64,000 nucleotides of DNA. Source: Pseudomonas sp. ACM7 (GTDB lineage: Bacteria > Pseudomonadota > Gammaproteobacteria > Pseudomonadales > Pseudomonadaceae). Below, in pieces: positions 1 to 10,240 of this stretch (position 1 is its first letter; each line of letters begins with the position of its first letter). Under the pieces are notes generated by a model that saw only the letters and a list, made by a program, of their open reading frames with translations, was not told the origin of the DNA and did not search any database. A program made the translations under genes and the position numbers. The DNA is taken from contig NZ_CP024866.1 of the NCBI RefSeq assembly GCF_004136015.1, positions 5,515,768 to 5,579,767 of the forward strand, read 5' to 3'.

Positions 1-27
1 TGTCAGCTTGGGAACACTCCAAGCTAC

Positions 28-234
28 TCAGCAACTGGCGTGGTCGTCACCTTTGTCTTTGCTCTCTGCTACCGGGGTTTGAGTGCCTTGCTTTTGGGCT
101 ACCTGGTACGCTTCCATGGAGTTCTGTCTGGCTGCTTCCATGCGTGCGAATACGCGATCACTGCCACCTTCGGCCAATGCCAGAGAAGAAACGGCCAAGG
201 CTGCGATGACAAATAGGGTTTTCATGGATTTCAT
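28..234 (-). CDS. ptrA: PtrA-like copper-inducible small periplasmic protein
   Basis: 68 residues. An N-terminal signal peptide (Lys/Met start, hydrophobic core, ALA cleavage region) is followed by a short charged mature part ending in a single Cys. The sequence around GSDRVFARMEAARQ resembles the N-terminal domain of Pseudomonas PtrA. That protein is known as a copper-induced, CopRS-dependent periplasmic protein, first described as a repressor of type III secretion. The start at 234 is preceded by a GAGGAT ribosome site; a second Met at 225 is less well placed. The gene stands alone, downstream of and collinear with copA-copZ, and has its own CopR-type box at 361-376. The mature part has no canonical metal-binding motif. 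The family is likely; the exact role is inferred. Confidence 0.72.
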   Translation of the reverse strand: MKSMKTLFVIAALAVSSLALAEGGSDRVFARMEAARQNSMEAYQVAQKQGTQTPVAESKDKGDDHASC

Positions 235-360
235 ATGGGTATCCTCGGATAAGATTTGGCTACCCCCGTTGAACCTACATCAAGACGTAATTCGTGGGGG
301 CTAAGCTCAAGACGCGACGCAATCTTAAAACCCGCAACCTGTCAGAAGCCTTAAGTGAGT

Positions 361-376
361 ATTACGGTTGTGTCAG
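361..376 (-). promoter_or_regulatory. CopR box upstream of the ptrA-like gene
   Basis: Read on the minus strand the site is CTGACACAACCGTAAT, a full match to the CTGACA-N5-GTAAT pattern I recall for CopR of fluorescent pseudomonads. It lies about 127 bases upstream of the ptrA start, within the 235-570 gap, which otherwise contains no gene I can support. CopR encoded at 3854 is the obvious candidate regulator. Distance and orientation suit activation of the leftward gene. Confidence 0.68.
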
Positions 377-570
377 GTTGTGATTTCCTTACGGAATAGC
401 CTCCTGACTGCACTCGGAGTAGGCATCTCGTCTTGGTGGTCTGAAGGTTTCCATACAAAGCTAATTGATCAGAGTTGGATCAAGCCATCTCCGTTGCGCG
501 CTGGTATATGAAATGAACGCTAGAAAAAAGTGTTCATGAGAAACGTGAGCGCGCAGGTCGACCGGGGCTC

Positions 571-771
571 TCAGATGCCGATTTTGGAAGGGAAGCCAAG
601 TGCCTCAACAATTGAACGCAAGCGCTCTGGGCTTTCGTTGCTTTCGACGTTGACCTTGCCGGCGGCACGATCCACCGAAACGGTTGCCTGGTTATCCAGC
701 GACTGAATGGCTTTGGTAATTTTACTGACGCAGCCTCCACAACCAATGCCTGAAACTTCTAAGACGAACAT
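571..771 (-). CDS. copZ: copper chaperone, heavy-metal-associated domain
   Basis: 66 residues, a single HMA (ferredoxin-like) domain. The Cu(I) site GCGGC lies near residues 10-14, and the fold is complete through the last strand. It should bind Cu(I) in the cytosol and pass it to the P-type ATPase. I start at 771 because AGAGGAA lies about 8 bases upstream; the longer reading from 801 adds ten residues unlike the family. It is the last gene of the leftward DUF2933-ATPase-copZ set, 112 bases after the ATPase stop. The ATPase lacks its own N-terminal HMA domain, so a separate chaperone makes functional sense. Confidence 0.88.
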   Translation of the reverse strand: MFVLEVSGIGCGGCVSKITKAIQSLDNQATVSVDRAAGKVNVESNESPERLRSIVEALGFPSKIGI

Positions 772-883
772 AGGTATTCCTCTTGTGTTGAGCAGCCCCA
801 TTTAGCCGCAACCACAGCATCAACGCTGACATGATGGGAAGGTCAAGAGTTGTCTACGTTGTGGCTTAAATAAGGCATTGATC

Positions 884-3238
884 TCAATCTACTTGAGTGT
901 TCCTCAGCCTCAGTGCATTGAAAACGACGGATGCGGAGCTAACGCTCATGGCAATGGCCGCGATCATCGGCGATAAGAGATGTCCAGTCAGGGGATACAG
1001 CAGACCCGCGGCGAGTGGGATACCCATCGAGTTGTAGATAAAGGCGAAACCCAGATTCTGCCGCATGTTTTTTACCGTCGCGACAGAAAGGGCCCGCGCC
1101 CGGAGAATCCCCATCAAGTCACCCTTTACGAGAGTAAGCTGCGCACTGTTCATCGCGACGTCTGTCCCTGTCCCCATCGCGATGCCTACATCTGCTCGGG
1201 CCAGAGCAGGAGCATCATTGATACCGTCGCCCGCCATGGCAACGCGTCGCCCCGTTTTTTGGAGGTCTGCGACCAGACGCTCCTTGTCTTGGGGTTTCAC
1301 CTCACCGTGTACCTCGTCAATACCCATTTCCTTGGCGACAGCCCGTGCCGTGGTGAGGCCATCTCCGGTGGCCATGATGATCTTTATATGGTCGGCTTTG
1401 AGTTTGGTGACAGCCTCCTTGGAGGTCGGCTTGATCGGATCTGACACCGCCAGCAACCCCGCCAGTATTCCATCGACCGCCAGGTAGATGATGCTGATGC
1501 CCTCAAGGCGCAATTGCTCGGCGCGGTTCTTGAGGGGGCTGATGTTCACACCTGCCTCTTCCATCAAGGCGGTATTGCCCAACTGGATTTTCTTGCCATC
1601 GACCATGCCACTGACCCCGATCCCGGAACCGGACTCGAACGACTCAGGTTTGGTTAGGACCAGATTCTCAGCAAGGGCATGATCAACAATGGCGTGAGCC
1701 AGCGGATGCTCACTGCCTTGATCAAGGCTAGCGGCCAGTTGAAGTACATCATTGGCAACGAACTTCTGTGTGGCTTCCACACTGTGAAACACCGGACGAC
1801 CCTCTGTCAGGGTTCCGGTCTTATCCACAATCAGCGTGTCGATCTTGCAAAGGTTCTCGATGGCGCCGGCATCTCTGAACAGAACCCCCATGCTGGCCGC
1901 TTTACCGGTGGAAACCATGATTGACATGGGTGTCGCAAGCCCAAGAGCGCAGGGGCAAGCAATGATAAGCACAGCGACAGCGTTGATTAGGCCGAAGACC
2001 CAGCCAGGCTCTGGGCCAAACAGCCCCCATCCCAACAGAGTCAGTAGGGCAATCGCGATTACGCCCATCACAAAGTAACCCGCGACGACGTCGGCCATGC
2101 GCTGCATGGGGGCTTTAGAGCGTTGGGCACGGGCAACCATCTGAACGATTTGCGACAGCACGGTTTCAGCACCAATTTTCTGCGCTTCCATCACCAGGCT
2201 GCCATGGGTATTGAGCGTGGCACCGATCAGGCTATCACCGCTTCTTTTCATCACAGGGACTGGCTCGCCGGTCAGCATCGACTCATCGACCGCGCTTTCG
2301 CCTTCCAGCACTGAGCCATCGACAGGAACCTTTTCACCCGGTCTGACCCTGAGGTGATCGCCCTTGTGTACATGCGTTAGAGGGATGTCTTCCTCTTTGC
2401 CATCGGCATTGATCCTGCGTGCGGTTTTCGGAGACAGGCCAAGTAGCGACTTAATAGCCAAAGACGTTTGTGATCGAGCTTTGAGTTCAAGCATCTGACC
2501 GAACAAGGTCAGCGAGATGATTACGGCTGCGGCTTCGAAGTAGACGCCGATGCGACCCTCTTGGATGAAGGTGGTGGGAAAACTCTGGGGAAACAGCGTG
2601 GCTACGACGCTGTAAAGATACGCAGCTGCTGTGCCCAGGCCAATCAAGGTCCACATATTGGGGCTGCGATGACGAATCGAATCGATGCCCCTCACAAAAA
2701 ACGGCCAACCAGCCCATAAGGTTACAGGGGTTGCGAGGATAAGCTCGATCCAGTTCTGGATAGCCCCATGGAAGAGTTGCAACGAGTGTCCCGCCATGGC
2801 GAGTACCGTCACGATCACAGTTAATGGCAACGACCACCAAAAGCGACGGGTGAAATCCTTGAACTCGGGGTTTTCTTCCTCTTCCAGCACTGGCATGACC
2901 GGTTCCAATGTCATGCCGCATTTAGGGCAGGTACCGGGGCCAGGCCGACGTATCTCTGGATGCATAGGGCAGGTGTACTCAGTAGCTTCCTGCGTTTCAG
3001 CTGCTGTTGAGGTATTGCTGGAGTGATCGGTATTGAAAGGTGGAGCGGTAAAACGCTGCGGTTCTGCTCGAAATTTCTCTTGGCACTTCAGGCTGCAAAA
3101 CTTATACGTCTGCCCCTGGTAAATCTCGCTGAACTTGATTGGTGGGGTAACTGCCATGCCGCACACCGGATCGCGTAGACCTTCATCCAGGACCTTCGCA
3201 GGATGGGTGTGGTCTAGGTGACTTGTGGCGTTGGGCAT
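884..3238 (-). CDS. copA: Cu(I)/Ag(I)-exporting P1B-type ATPase
   Basis: 784 residues. Instead of N-terminal HMA repeats it has a YHS/TRASH-like motif (DPVCGMAV, about residue 23) and a heavy-metal-binding CPMHPE...CPKCGM segment (about residues 90-112). The P-type core follows: [11 protein letters not shown] in the transport helix, DKTGTLTEG for phosphorylation, SEHPLA of the ATP domain, and [10 protein letters not shown] of the hinge. The later helices keep the YN and MSVSS signatures of P1B-1 Cu/Ag pumps. It exports monovalent copper or silver across the inner membrane. AAGGAAAC precedes the start. It begins 3 bases after the DUF2933 stop and is followed by copZ. The SilP/CopF-like subgroup fits better than the housekeeping CueA. 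Confidence 0.93.
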   Translation of the reverse strand: MPNATSHLDHTHPAKVLDEGLRDPVCGMAVTPPIKFSEIYQGQTYKFCSLKCQEKFRAEPQRFTAPPFNTDHSSNTSTAAETQEATEYTCPMHPEIRRPGPGTCPKCGMTLEPVMPVLEEEENPEFKDFTRRFWWSLPLTVIVTVLAMAGHSLQLFHGAIQNWIELILATPVTLWAGWPFFVRGIDSIRHRSPNMWTLIGLGTAAAYLYSVVATLFPQSFPTTFIQEGRIGVYFEAAAVIISLTLFGQMLELKARSQTSLAIKSLLGLSPKTARRINADGKEEDIPLTHVHKGDHLRVRPGEKVPVDGSVLEGESAVDESMLTGEPVPVMKRSGDSLIGATLNTHGSLVMEAQKIGAETVLSQIVQMVARAQRSKAPMQRMADVVAGYFVMGVIAIALLTLLGWGLFGPEPGWVFGLINAVAVLIIACPCALGLATPMSIMVSTGKAASMGVLFRDAGAIENLCKIDTLIVDKTGTLTEGRPVFHSVEATQKFVANDVLQLAASLDQGSEHPLAHAIVDHALAENLVLTKPESFESGSGIGVSGMVDGKKIQLGNTALMEEAGVNISPLKNRAEQLRLEGISIIYLAVDGILAGLLAVSDPIKPTSKEAVTKLKADHIKIIMATGDGLTTARAVAKEMGIDEVHGEVKPQDKERLVADLQKTGRRVAMAGDGINDAPALARADVGIAMGTGTDVAMNSAQLTLVKGDLMGILRARALSVATVKNMRQNLGFAFIYNSMGIPLAAGLLYPLTGHLLSPMIAAIAMSVSSASVVFNALRLRNTQVD

Positions 3239-3240
3239 GA

Positions 3241-3495
3241 CTAGTTTCCTTTCTCATCTTTGTTGGTTTTTGCCGAGTCGGCATGTCCACCATGGTGCCC
3301 ATGGCCGTGTCCAAAAAAATGCATCAAGGGGCAGAGCAAAAGGATCAGATAGGGCAGATAAGGCGAAACATGGCCGAAGTGTTCCCGAACCAGGTAGAAG
3401 GCGCCAATCGCAATCAGCATGATGAGTACGACACCCATTTTGCTCCTCCAAAATGGAGGGTCCGCGTTTTCAACAGAATGCTGATGAGGGGTCAT
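3241..3495 (-). CDS. DUF2933 small membrane protein
   Basis: 84 residues. A short polar N-terminus is followed by two hydrophobic segments (around [15 protein letters not shown] and [15 protein letters not shown]) and a His/Gly-rich tail of the HGHGHHGGH type. DUF2933 proteins commonly accompany Cu/Ag ATPases; their molecular role is not established. The His-rich tail could bind metal next to the pump. I start at 3495, where GGGAG is well spaced; the open frame runs on to 3603 but the extra 36 residues do not look like the family. First gene of the leftward copper operon, divergent from copR. Confidence 0.78.
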   Translation of the reverse strand: MTPHQHSVENADPPFWRSKMGVVLIMLIAIGAFYLVREHFGHVSPYLPYLILLLCPLMHFFGHGHGHHGGHADSAKTNKDEKGN

Positions 3496-3853
3496 GATGT
3501 AGCTCCCACTGTTATGGCAAGAGTTGCCGTGAGTCTGATACTTGAGCGTAGTCAATGCTCGTTTTAAAACTGTGACCTCGATCAAGTCACGCGTACTACA
3601 CATTACGCTGAGTGACCATTCAGACCGGTGGTGGCTCCGAAGGGCCGGTGCTTGTGTGGAAAGGGCTCGATGGGCTCTTGATCAGAACTTGGTCGCGGAC
3701 GTTGCGGACGAGTGTATGCAAGTATTCATGCTCGTCACGAGGCAACGCTCGGCCGACATCCACCTGAAGCCAAGATTACTTTTCTGTCAGTTTCTGATGG
3801 AGCAGGCTTATTCGTTGCAAACTCAGCCTAGTTATCAATTTGAGATCCGTCCC
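3496..3853. promoter_or_regulatory. divergent promoter region between the copper ATPase operon and copRS
   Basis: 358 bases between two divergent starts. It must hold the promoters of both the leftward DUF2933-copA-copZ set and copRS. I could not find a clean CopR or CusR operator here. The segment near 3602-3625 has ATTAC followed by TGAC-like half-sites but does not satisfy the CTGACA-N5-GTAAT pattern. An open frame in phase with copR runs through the right part but lacks family similarity, so I treat it as leader. Confidence 0.45.
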
Positions 3854-4543
3854 ATGAGACTTTTGGTTGCTGAAGACGAACCGACATTAGGTATCTATTT
3901 ACAGCAGGGGCTGACGGAGGCTGGATTTAGTGTTGATCGATTCACCGACGGCGCGGAGGCCCTTCAGCACGCCTTGAACGAGGGATATGACCTGCTGATT
4001 CTTGACGTCATGATGCCGGGTTTGGACGGATGGGAAGTCCTACAGAGGGTGCGTGCATCAGGTAAGGATGTTCCTGTACTTTTTCTGACTGCGCGAGACC
4101 GTGTTGAAGATCGGGTCAAGGGGCTTGAGCTTGGAGCAGATGATTATCTGATTAAGCCCTTTGCGTTTTCTGAGTTGCTGGCTCGGGTGCGAACTCTGCT
4201 GCGTCGAGGGAGTGGCGCGCCATCGCAAACCCATATGAAACTGGCCGATCTTGAGGTTGACCTGCTCAAGCGCCGGGCTATCAGAGGAGGCAAGCGTATC
4301 GATCTCACGGCCAAGGAGTTTGCGCTGCTGGAGTTGCTCCTCCGTCGTCGGGGCGAAGTACTCTCGAAATCACTCATTGCCTCGCAAGTCTGGGACATGA
4401 ACTTCGACAGCGATACCAACGTGATTGAGGTTGCGGTGAGGCGACTCAGGGCGAAGATTGATGACGACTTTGAGGTCAAACTCATTCAAACCGCTCGCGG
4501 CATGGGCTACATGCTCGATTCACCAGACACGGAACTTGAATGA
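3854..4543 (+). CDS. copR: heavy-metal response regulator, OmpR/PhoB class
   Basis: 229 residues. The receiver domain has acidic residues EDE near the start, phospho-acceptor Asp51 in LILDVMMPG, Thr in FLTAR and Lys in LIKPF. A C-terminal winged-helix DNA-binding domain ends with the [14 protein letters not shown] recognition region typical of CopR/CusR/PcoR. It should activate copper-resistance promoters on phosphorylation by the adjacent kinase. I start at 3854, where the receiver begins; the frame is open further upstream without family similarity. The stop overlaps the copS start (ATGA). Confidence 0.93.
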   Translation: MRLLVAEDEPTLGIYLQQGLTEAGFSVDRFTDGAEALQHALNEGYDLLILDVMMPGLDGWEVLQRVRASGKDVPVLFLTARDRVEDRVKGLELGADDYLIKPFAFSELLARVRTLLRRGSGAPSQTHMKLADLEVDLLKRRAIRGGKRIDLTAKEFALLELLLRRRGEVLSKSLIASQVWDMNFDSDTNVIEVAVRRLRAKIDDDFEVKLIQTARGMGYMLDSPDTELE

Positions 4544-5928
4544 ACCGCCTATCCCTGACAACACGCCTGAGCTTGATGTTCATGCTTTCGGTGACGGTTG
4601 TCCTCACCGTTGCCGGAGTCAGTTTCAATCACCTCAGTCAACGTCATTTCGAAATGCTGGATCAGCAAACCCTGGACGAAAAACTAAGCTCGGCCCAAAG
4701 GATTTTGGGTGAGATGCGCAGCATCGATAAATTCAGTGAGCTAAAGCCGCAGTTGGAGGCTTTGCTAGGGGCTCACCGTGATTTGACCGCGATCATTCTG
4801 AACCGCGACGGAAAGCTGTTTTTCTCTGGCCCAGGGCCGGTTGATGTCCCAGAGCAATTCCGCACACGGTTAGGTAACACGATGTGGGAGTGGCGGGACG
4901 AAGATCATATTTACCGAGGTGTCACGGCCCAGGCAATGGTTTTCGGGCAGGACCAACCACTGACGGTGATCTTGATCTTTGATGTTACGCAGCACATGTT
5001 TTTCTTTGAGACCCTTCAGCGATGGTTCTGGATAGGGCTCGTGATCAGCGCACTCGTTAGTGCGGGGCTGGGATGGATGGTTGCCCGCAGCGGTATGCGT
5101 CCTATTCGTCAGGTAACCATGGTCGCCGCATCCATGTCTGCTAAATCACTTAAAGAGCGCATCCCATTGGCGCCCGTTCCAAAGGAGCTTCAACAGATGG
5201 TGTCGTCATTCAATGCGATGCTGTCACGTCTGGACGATGCTTTTGTGCGACTGTCGAATTTTTCCGCAGACATTGCTCACGAACTGCGGACCCCGGTCAG
5301 CAATCTTATGACCCACACTGAGGTGGTGCTCTCAAGAAAAAGGAACATCGAGGACTACGAAGACAATCTGTACTCGAACCTGGATGATTTGAAGCGAATG
5401 TCTCGCATGATCGATGACATGCTTTTCTTGGCTAAGTCCGATAATAGATTGCTCATGCCAGAGAACGATCAGATAGACCTACAGGAGGAGGTGGGGAAGC
5501 TGCTTGAATACTACCGTCTGGTGGCTGATGAGCGCAGCATTGAGCTTAGCGTTTCGGGGGCAGGAAGTGTCCGGGGTGACGTATTGATGTTACGCAGGGC
5601 GATCTCGAACTTGCTTTCAAATGCGCTACGGTACACGCCAGAGGGGCAAACCATCCGTGTGGATATCCGTCAGAAAAATACGTCGACATTGGTGACGGTG
5701 CAAAACCCCGGGAAGACCATTGCGCCTGAACACCTTGAGAAACTATTTGACCGTTTCTACCGCGTAGATCCTGCACGACGTGAAGGAAGTCCTAGCAACG
5801 CTGGGCTGGGTCTCTCGATCACTCGATCAATCATTGAAGCTCATGAGGGCAGGATCTGGTGCACCTCGTCCAATGGAACAACTGGCTTTCATATTGAACT
5901 CCCTAGTGCCGGACTGAAACGCGCCTGA
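4540..5928 (+). CDS. copS: heavy-metal sensor histidine kinase
   Basis: 462 residues. N-terminal membrane helix (about 10-30), a periplasmic sensing region of about 130 residues, a second helix (about 165-185), and HAMP. The dimerisation domain has His247 in IAHELRTP, and the ATPase domain carries N-box ([10 protein letters not shown]) and G-box (NAGLGLSI) signatures. This is the CusS/CopS/PcoS layout. It senses periplasmic Cu/Ag and phosphorylates CopR. Start codon overlaps the copR stop, so translation is coupled. About 270 bases downstream a copper-related operon begins. Confidence 0.92.
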   Translation: MNRLSLTTRLSLMFMLSVTVVLTVAGVSFNHLSQRHFEMLDQQTLDEKLSSAQRILGEMRSIDKFSELKPQLEALLGAHRDLTAIILNRDGKLFFSGPGPVDVPEQFRTRLGNTMWEWRDEDHIYRGVTAQAMVFGQDQPLTVILIFDVTQHMFFFETLQRWFWIGLVISALVSAGLGWMVARSGMRPIRQVTMVAASMSAKSLKERIPLAPVPKELQQMVSSFNAMLSRLDDAFVRLSNFSADIAHELRTPVSNLMTHTEVVLSRKRNIEDYEDNLYSNLDDLKRMSRMIDDMLFLAKSDNRLLMPENDQIDLQEEVGKLLEYYRLVADERSIELSVSGAGSVRGDVLMLRRAISNLLSNALRYTPEGQTIRVDIRQKNTSTLVTVQNPGKTIAPEHLEKLFDRFYRVDPARREGSPSNAGLGLSITRSIIEAHEGRIWCTSSNGTTGFHIELPSAGLKRA

Positions 5929-6202
5929 ATTTGGAGACGCCTCTTAAGTCGGCTCCACGCCCAAGAACTCCATCCAACATGGACGTTAGTTTTGCAGGAT
6001 GTGCGCTTCTGTTTGACCTATATCAACGCTCCGAAAACAGGCGAGAGCTATTCTTAAATTGGCAGAGAGCCAATTTTTAGATTCGAAGCATTCATTCTGG
6101 CAGACGCCCTTGAGGCTGATCTTTGGTTTGTTTCTGGTGTCTGCCTTTTTTGCGTTCCACGGTAACCATGCGAGCTTTCCCCTCTTACCCTTGGAGATCG
6201 TC

Positions 6203-6616
6203 ATGCAAGCACCACTGAAGTTTGTTCTAGCGCTCCTACTCACTAGCGCTGCTGTACTCGCTAACGCCACTGACACTCATCATCCAGACGACGCTCAAAC
6301 GCCCTCAGCCCAGGCAAGCGGGCAGACCAAGCCTGCCACGGACAAAGCCGTGGCTGAGCAAATGCAGAAAATGCAGGCCGCCCACGACAAGGTCGCCGCA
6401 GCCAAGACTCCGACAGAGCGCCGGGCTGCCATGCAAGAGAGCATGCAAACGATGAAGGGGTCCATGGCCATGATGCGGGACATGCACTCAGGTGACCACT
6501 GCAAGGGTATGGGTATGTCTAAGTCAGAAAACGGCAGTGGCACGGGGATGATGGACATGATGATGCAAATGATGGATCAGCAGTCCAGCATGATGAACAT
6601 GCAGATGTCCAAATGA
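6203..6616 (+). CDS. Met-rich periplasmic protein, putative copper binder
   Basis: 137 residues with a clear signal peptide (FVLALLLTSAAVLANA). The mature part is a charged, probably helical segment with one Cys (GDHCKGMGM) and a C-terminal tail in which Met makes up nearly half the residues (runs such as MMDMMMQMMDQ). Met clusters of this sort bind Cu(I) or Ag(I) in the periplasm. I start at 6203 because GGAG precedes it and the signal peptide begins there. The stop overlaps the start of the multicopper oxidase, so the two are co-translated and it may deliver copper to or from that enzyme. I do not recognise a named family. Confidence 0.74.
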   Translation: MQAPLKFVLALLLTSAAVLANATDTHHPDDAQTPSAQASGQTKPATDKAVAEQMQKMQAAHDKVAAAKTPTERRAAMQESMQTMKGSMAMMRDMHSGDHCKGMGMSKSENGSGTGMMDMMMQMMDQQSSMMNMQMSK

Positions 6617-8106
6617 AGGCGTACCCAATGCAGCGCCGAACCTTCCTCGGCGGGGTGGCAGTTGCAGGGTTGGCGGCGCCTTGGCTGCAAGCGTGGTCAG
6701 CCGTAGATATGGCCTCGGCGCCTGTTGGATTACCATTGCTTGCATCAGATCTACTACCGGCTGGTGCCACACTGCGCGAATTACCCAAACTGGCTAATTC
6801 GAGCAGCACTCCAGGCCATTTTCAAGCCACTCTGACCGCTGCGCCGCTCACGCTGCCCTTGATCCCCGGACATGCATCGACCGAGTTCTGGGCCTATAAC
6901 GACAGTTTACCTGGTCCGCTGATTGAGCTTTTTGAGGGTGACATGGTGGAGATCACCTTCATCAACAACCTCAAGCAACCCTCTACTATTCATTGGCACG
7001 GTCTGCCAATTCCGCCCGAGCAAGACGGTAATCCCCATGATCCGGTGCCACCTGGCGGACGCCATACTTACCGTTTCAATCTGCCGCAGGGGAGTGCGGG
7101 CACCTATTGGTACCACCCCCACCCACATCAGTACACGGCTGAACAAGCCTACCGTGGATTAGCCGGGCCACTGTTGGTGCGGTCGCGAAAGGATCCACTG
7201 GCCGAACTGCCGGAGCGATTGTTGGTGGTCTCCGACCTCAAACTCGACCGCTACGCCGCCATCGCCCCGAACGATTCCAATGATTGGATGAATGGCCGCG
7301 AAGGGCAGTTCGCCTTGGTCAACGCTCAGCGTCAACCAGTCTTGCCGTTTGACGCGGGAGGTCGTGAGCGTTGGCGCGTTTGGAATGCTTGTAGTGCCCG
7401 CTATCTGCAACTCACATTACCCGGTAGCACGCTGACCCTGGTCGGTACCGACGGCGGTTTGCTTGAAGCCCCTCAACCTGTACAGGCGGAATACCTATTG
7501 GCACCTGCCCAGCGGATCGAACTGATCGTCGATGCTGGCAGCCTTCGTGATCGCATAGAGCTGAACGCGAATATCTACTCACGCGGCAAAATGGGCGACG
7601 TCGAGCCTGACAAGGTCATGTCTCTGCTAACGGTCGATTTCACGGCGGTCAGAACAACAGCTCTGGCTGCCTTGCCTGGTAGGCTTGGTTCAGTAGCCGA
7701 TCTCGGTCCGGTCGTAGCACACAAACAGGTGGTGTTCAGCGAAAAAATGAACATGGCCAATGGTACTCATCGCATGCAATTCCTGATCAACGATCAGGAG
7801 TACGACATGGGGCGGGTCGACCTCGTAAGCAAAATCAACGAGGTGGAACTATGGGAACTCGTCAATCGCTCTGATATGGATCATCCTTTCCATTTGCATG
7901 GCACCCAGTTCCAAGTAGTTGAGCGAGAGCTGGGTGGGGTGATCACGCCTGCTCCATTCCGTGCCTGGCAGGACACGGTCAACCTGCGTTCGAATGAGAT
8001 CGTACGGATTAAAACTGTCCAGCGATGGTCCGGATTGCGTATGTTCCACTGTCACATTCTAGAACATGAAGCGACGGGAATGATGGGGCAGCTCAAAGTG
8101 GTTTGA
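6613..8106 (+). CDS. periplasmic multicopper oxidase (CueO-like)
   Basis: 497 residues with a Tat signal (RRTFLGG, about residues 8-14). All four copper-ligand blocks of the family are present: HWHG, WYHPHPH, HPFHLHG and HCHILEHEATGMMG, the last giving the T1 site with a Met axial position. This is a three-cupredoxin oxidase likely to oxidise Cu(I) to the less permeant Cu(II). It lacks the long Met-rich insert of CueO; the preceding Met-rich protein may supply that function in trans. ATG at 6613 overlaps the upstream stop; ATG at 6628 is an alternative closer to the Tat motif. CumA is another possible name. Confidence 0.9.
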   Translation: MKAYPMQRRTFLGGVAVAGLAAPWLQAWSAVDMASAPVGLPLLASDLLPAGATLRELPKLANSSSTPGHFQATLTAAPLTLPLIPGHASTEFWAYNDSLPGPLIELFEGDMVEITFINNLKQPSTIHWHGLPIPPEQDGNPHDPVPPGGRHTYRFNLPQGSAGTYWYHPHPHQYTAEQAYRGLAGPLLVRSRKDPLAELPERLLVVSDLKLDRYAAIAPNDSNDWMNGREGQFALVNAQRQPVLPFDAGGRERWRVWNACSARYLQLTLPGSTLTLVGTDGGLLEAPQPVQAEYLLAPAQRIELIVDAGSLRDRIELNANIYSRGKMGDVEPDKVMSLLTVDFTAVRTTALAALPGRLGSVADLGPVVAHKQVVFSEKMNMANGTHRMQFLINDQEYDMGRVDLVSKINEVELWELVNRSDMDHPFHLHGTQFQVVERELGGVITPAPFRAWQDTVNLRSNEIVRIKTVQRWSGLRMFHCHILEHEATGMMGQLKVV

Positions 8107-8708
8107 ACAATAGCTGCGCGTCGCTATGGACCACAGGACTGGCTGTAAGGGCAGGGAGTTGCTCGGGGTTGGCGAGGCCGAGGTAGCTGGTTCTGATCGA
8201 TTGGTGCGCACATTACCTATCCCATGAAAAACGGATAGCTTTGAAGCTAGCATCATGTGGCTCGTTCACTCACCCTAATCGCGAGTCCTGTTCCAAACCT
8301 CAGCTCAGACTTCGGTGTAGAGACAAATCACGAGGCTTTCGATAGATACCCGTCCAGTTTCATTGGCTGTAGTATCCAATCGATGGAGTAACAGGTAACG
8401 CGACGCATCTCTTATTAGCCATTACCGTCCGTCCCGGTTGGGGTCGTCCGAGTCGATTGTCACCACAATGCTGAGGCAGAGATCTGGGCACCAAGCTTAC
8501 TGAATTGTAATCGACCAGTCGGCTGCAATGTGGCATCGTGGCTCAGCTCTAAGACACAAGAGTCTTTGATCAATTACCTAAGTTCAGTTAATACCATGAC
8601 GGTTTATGCATTTGGCTGTGTTATGTGGTTTTAGCCTGATCGAAAATATAAAACTAGATCTTCCCCGCCAAACCTCGAATCTACAGCTTATGCTGTGAGG
8701 AGTCTTGC
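8107..8708. other. 600-base gene-free gap before copC
   Basis: No open frame with family similarity on either strand, no clear terminator after the oxidase and no clean CopR box. The right third is AT-richer than the left and leads into copC, so the promoter for copCD probably lies near 8580-8690. Confidence 0.5.
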
Positions 8709-9092
8709 ATGTCACCTTTTAAAACTACCACCGTGATGGTTGCACTAACCGCAGGGTTGCTTTTGAGTGCTGTGGCACAAGCGCATCCAAAGTTGGTGTC
8801 TTCTAGCCCTTTGGAGGGCTCGACCGCCGGAGCACCTTCCAAGATCGAACTGCACTTCTCGGAGAACCTCACGACTCAGTTCTCAGGAGCGAAACTGATC
8901 ATGACCGACATGCCGGGCATGCCGAACTCGCCGATGGGAGTTAAGGCTGGCGTCTCAGGCGGCGACGATCCAAAAACGATGGTCATCACGCCCGCTGCAC
9001 CATTGACCACTGGTACTTACAAGGTCGAATGGCGTGCTGTTTCTTCAGACACTCATCCCATTACAGGCAACGTTACATTTAAAGTGAAATGA
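8709..9092 (+). CDS. copC: periplasmic copper-binding protein CopC
   Basis: 127 residues. The signal peptide ends at AQA, so the mature protein begins with the invariant His (HPKLVSSSP) used in the Cu(II) site; a second ligand region is SSDTHPITG near the C-terminus. The central MPGMPNSPMG loop supplies Met ligands for Cu(I). Length and order match the CopC fold. GAGGAG lies about 8 bases before the start. It is followed after 3 bases by copD and should hand periplasmic copper to that membrane protein. Confidence 0.93.
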   Translation: MSPFKTTTVMVALTAGLLLSAVAQAHPKLVSSSPLEGSTAGAPSKIELHFSENLTTQFSGAKLIMTDMPGMPNSPMGVKAGVSGGDDPKTMVITPAAPLTTGTYKVEWRAVSSDTHPITGNVTFKVK

Positions 9093-9095
9093 TTT

Positions 9096-10034
9096 ATGAG
9101 CGACTCAATCAACATCGCCCTTCGTTTCGCTCTTTATTTGGATCTAATGCTGCTGTTTGGATTGGCAATTTTTGGATTGTACAGCCTCAAGGGAAAAGAG
9201 CGAGTATCCGGCGCTGTCTTGAATTTTGAGTCGCTCCTTTTAGGTGCGGTAGTTATTGGTACCGTTTTATCCCTTGCTGCTATGTTGTTTCTTGCGAAAG
9301 CGATGAGCGGTGTTTCAGAGCTAATGGAGCTGCATCACCATATATTTGAAATGGTTCTTATGGGAACCGACGTCGGTTTGACGTGGATGGTGCGAATAGT
9401 TTCCCTTGTGATGGCCGGTATAGCCGTTACACTTAACAAGCGTTTCCCAAGTATCAGCCTATGGGCTGTCACCGTCTTTTCTGCGATTGCTTTGGCGACT
9501 TTGGCATGGACAGGACATGGCGCGATGGACGAGGGCGGCAGTCGTTATATGCATTTCACCAGCGACATATTTCACCTTTTGGCCGCAGGGGGCTGGATGG
9601 GGGCTCTCGCTGCATTCGCTTTACTGCTGCGTGAGAAGATACTTAACGGTGAACAAGAAATACGAGTTCTTTCCCGGGTTCTGACTGGATTTGAATCAGC
9701 GGGAGCGCTAATTGTCGTAACTCTAGGTGTTACCGGCATAGTAAATTACCTTTTTATTGTAGGTCCGGCCTTGGACGAGGTGATGCTTAGCACTTATGGT
9801 ATATTGCTGCTCTTGAAGGTTTTGCTATTTGCAGGGATGGTTATATTGGCGTCTCTAAACCGCTTCCATTTGAGCCCCCTGTTAGAGCGCTCAATCAAGA
9901 GAGGAGACCATGCCGTCGCCGTTAATGCCTTACGACGTAGTATGATCTTTGAGTTCTCCGTTGCAGTGATTATCGTGTGTCTTGTCGCTTGGCTAGGAAC
10001 CTTGAGTCCGGAGATGGATATGAGTTCGGTATAG
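9096..10034 (+). CDS. copD: copper import/resistance membrane protein CopD
   Basis: 312 residues with about eight hydrophobic helices. Typical CopD features include [16 protein letters not shown] His/Glu positions after helix four and [15 protein letters not shown], which carries the conserved His-Leu-x-x-x-x-Trp motif. CopD works with CopC to move copper across the inner membrane. The gene is visibly AT-richer than the cus genes and has more A/T-ending codons, which suggests a different origin. No strong ribosome site precedes the ATG; coupling to copC is likely. Confidence 0.9.
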   Translation: MSDSINIALRFALYLDLMLLFGLAIFGLYSLKGKERVSGAVLNFESLLLGAVVIGTVLSLAAMLFLAKAMSGVSELMELHHHIFEMVLMGTDVGLTWMVRIVSLVMAGIAVTLNKRFPSISLWAVTVFSAIALATLAWTGHGAMDEGGSRYMHFTSDIFHLLAAGGWMGALAAFALLLREKILNGEQEIRVLSRVLTGFESAGALIVVTLGVTGIVNYLFIVGPALDEVMLSTYGILLLLKVLLFAGMVILASLNRFHLSPLLERSIKRGDHAVAVNALRRSMIFEFSVAVIIVCLVAWLGTLSPEMDMSSV

Positions 10035-10240
10035 ACCTGAAAGTTTAGAGTTGCTTTCTTCTACGCGTCTATCTCGCGTTGTTTGTATGAAATAAACTCA
10101 TCGCGTAATTGGCTGTTTTCTCCCGATTATCATGCCGGTAGAGGAGGGGCGCATCAAATGTTCTCTACGTCTGAAGAGGGCTATCTAAGCTGCTGCCAAG
10201 TACTCCCACCATCACTGCTCTTTATTAAATCGACAGGATT

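Noticed and set aside
3602..3625. CopR/CusR-like box between the divergent copper operons
   Set aside because: ATTAC and TGAC half-sites are present but neither spacing nor flanks fit the consensus; only the 361-376 site does.
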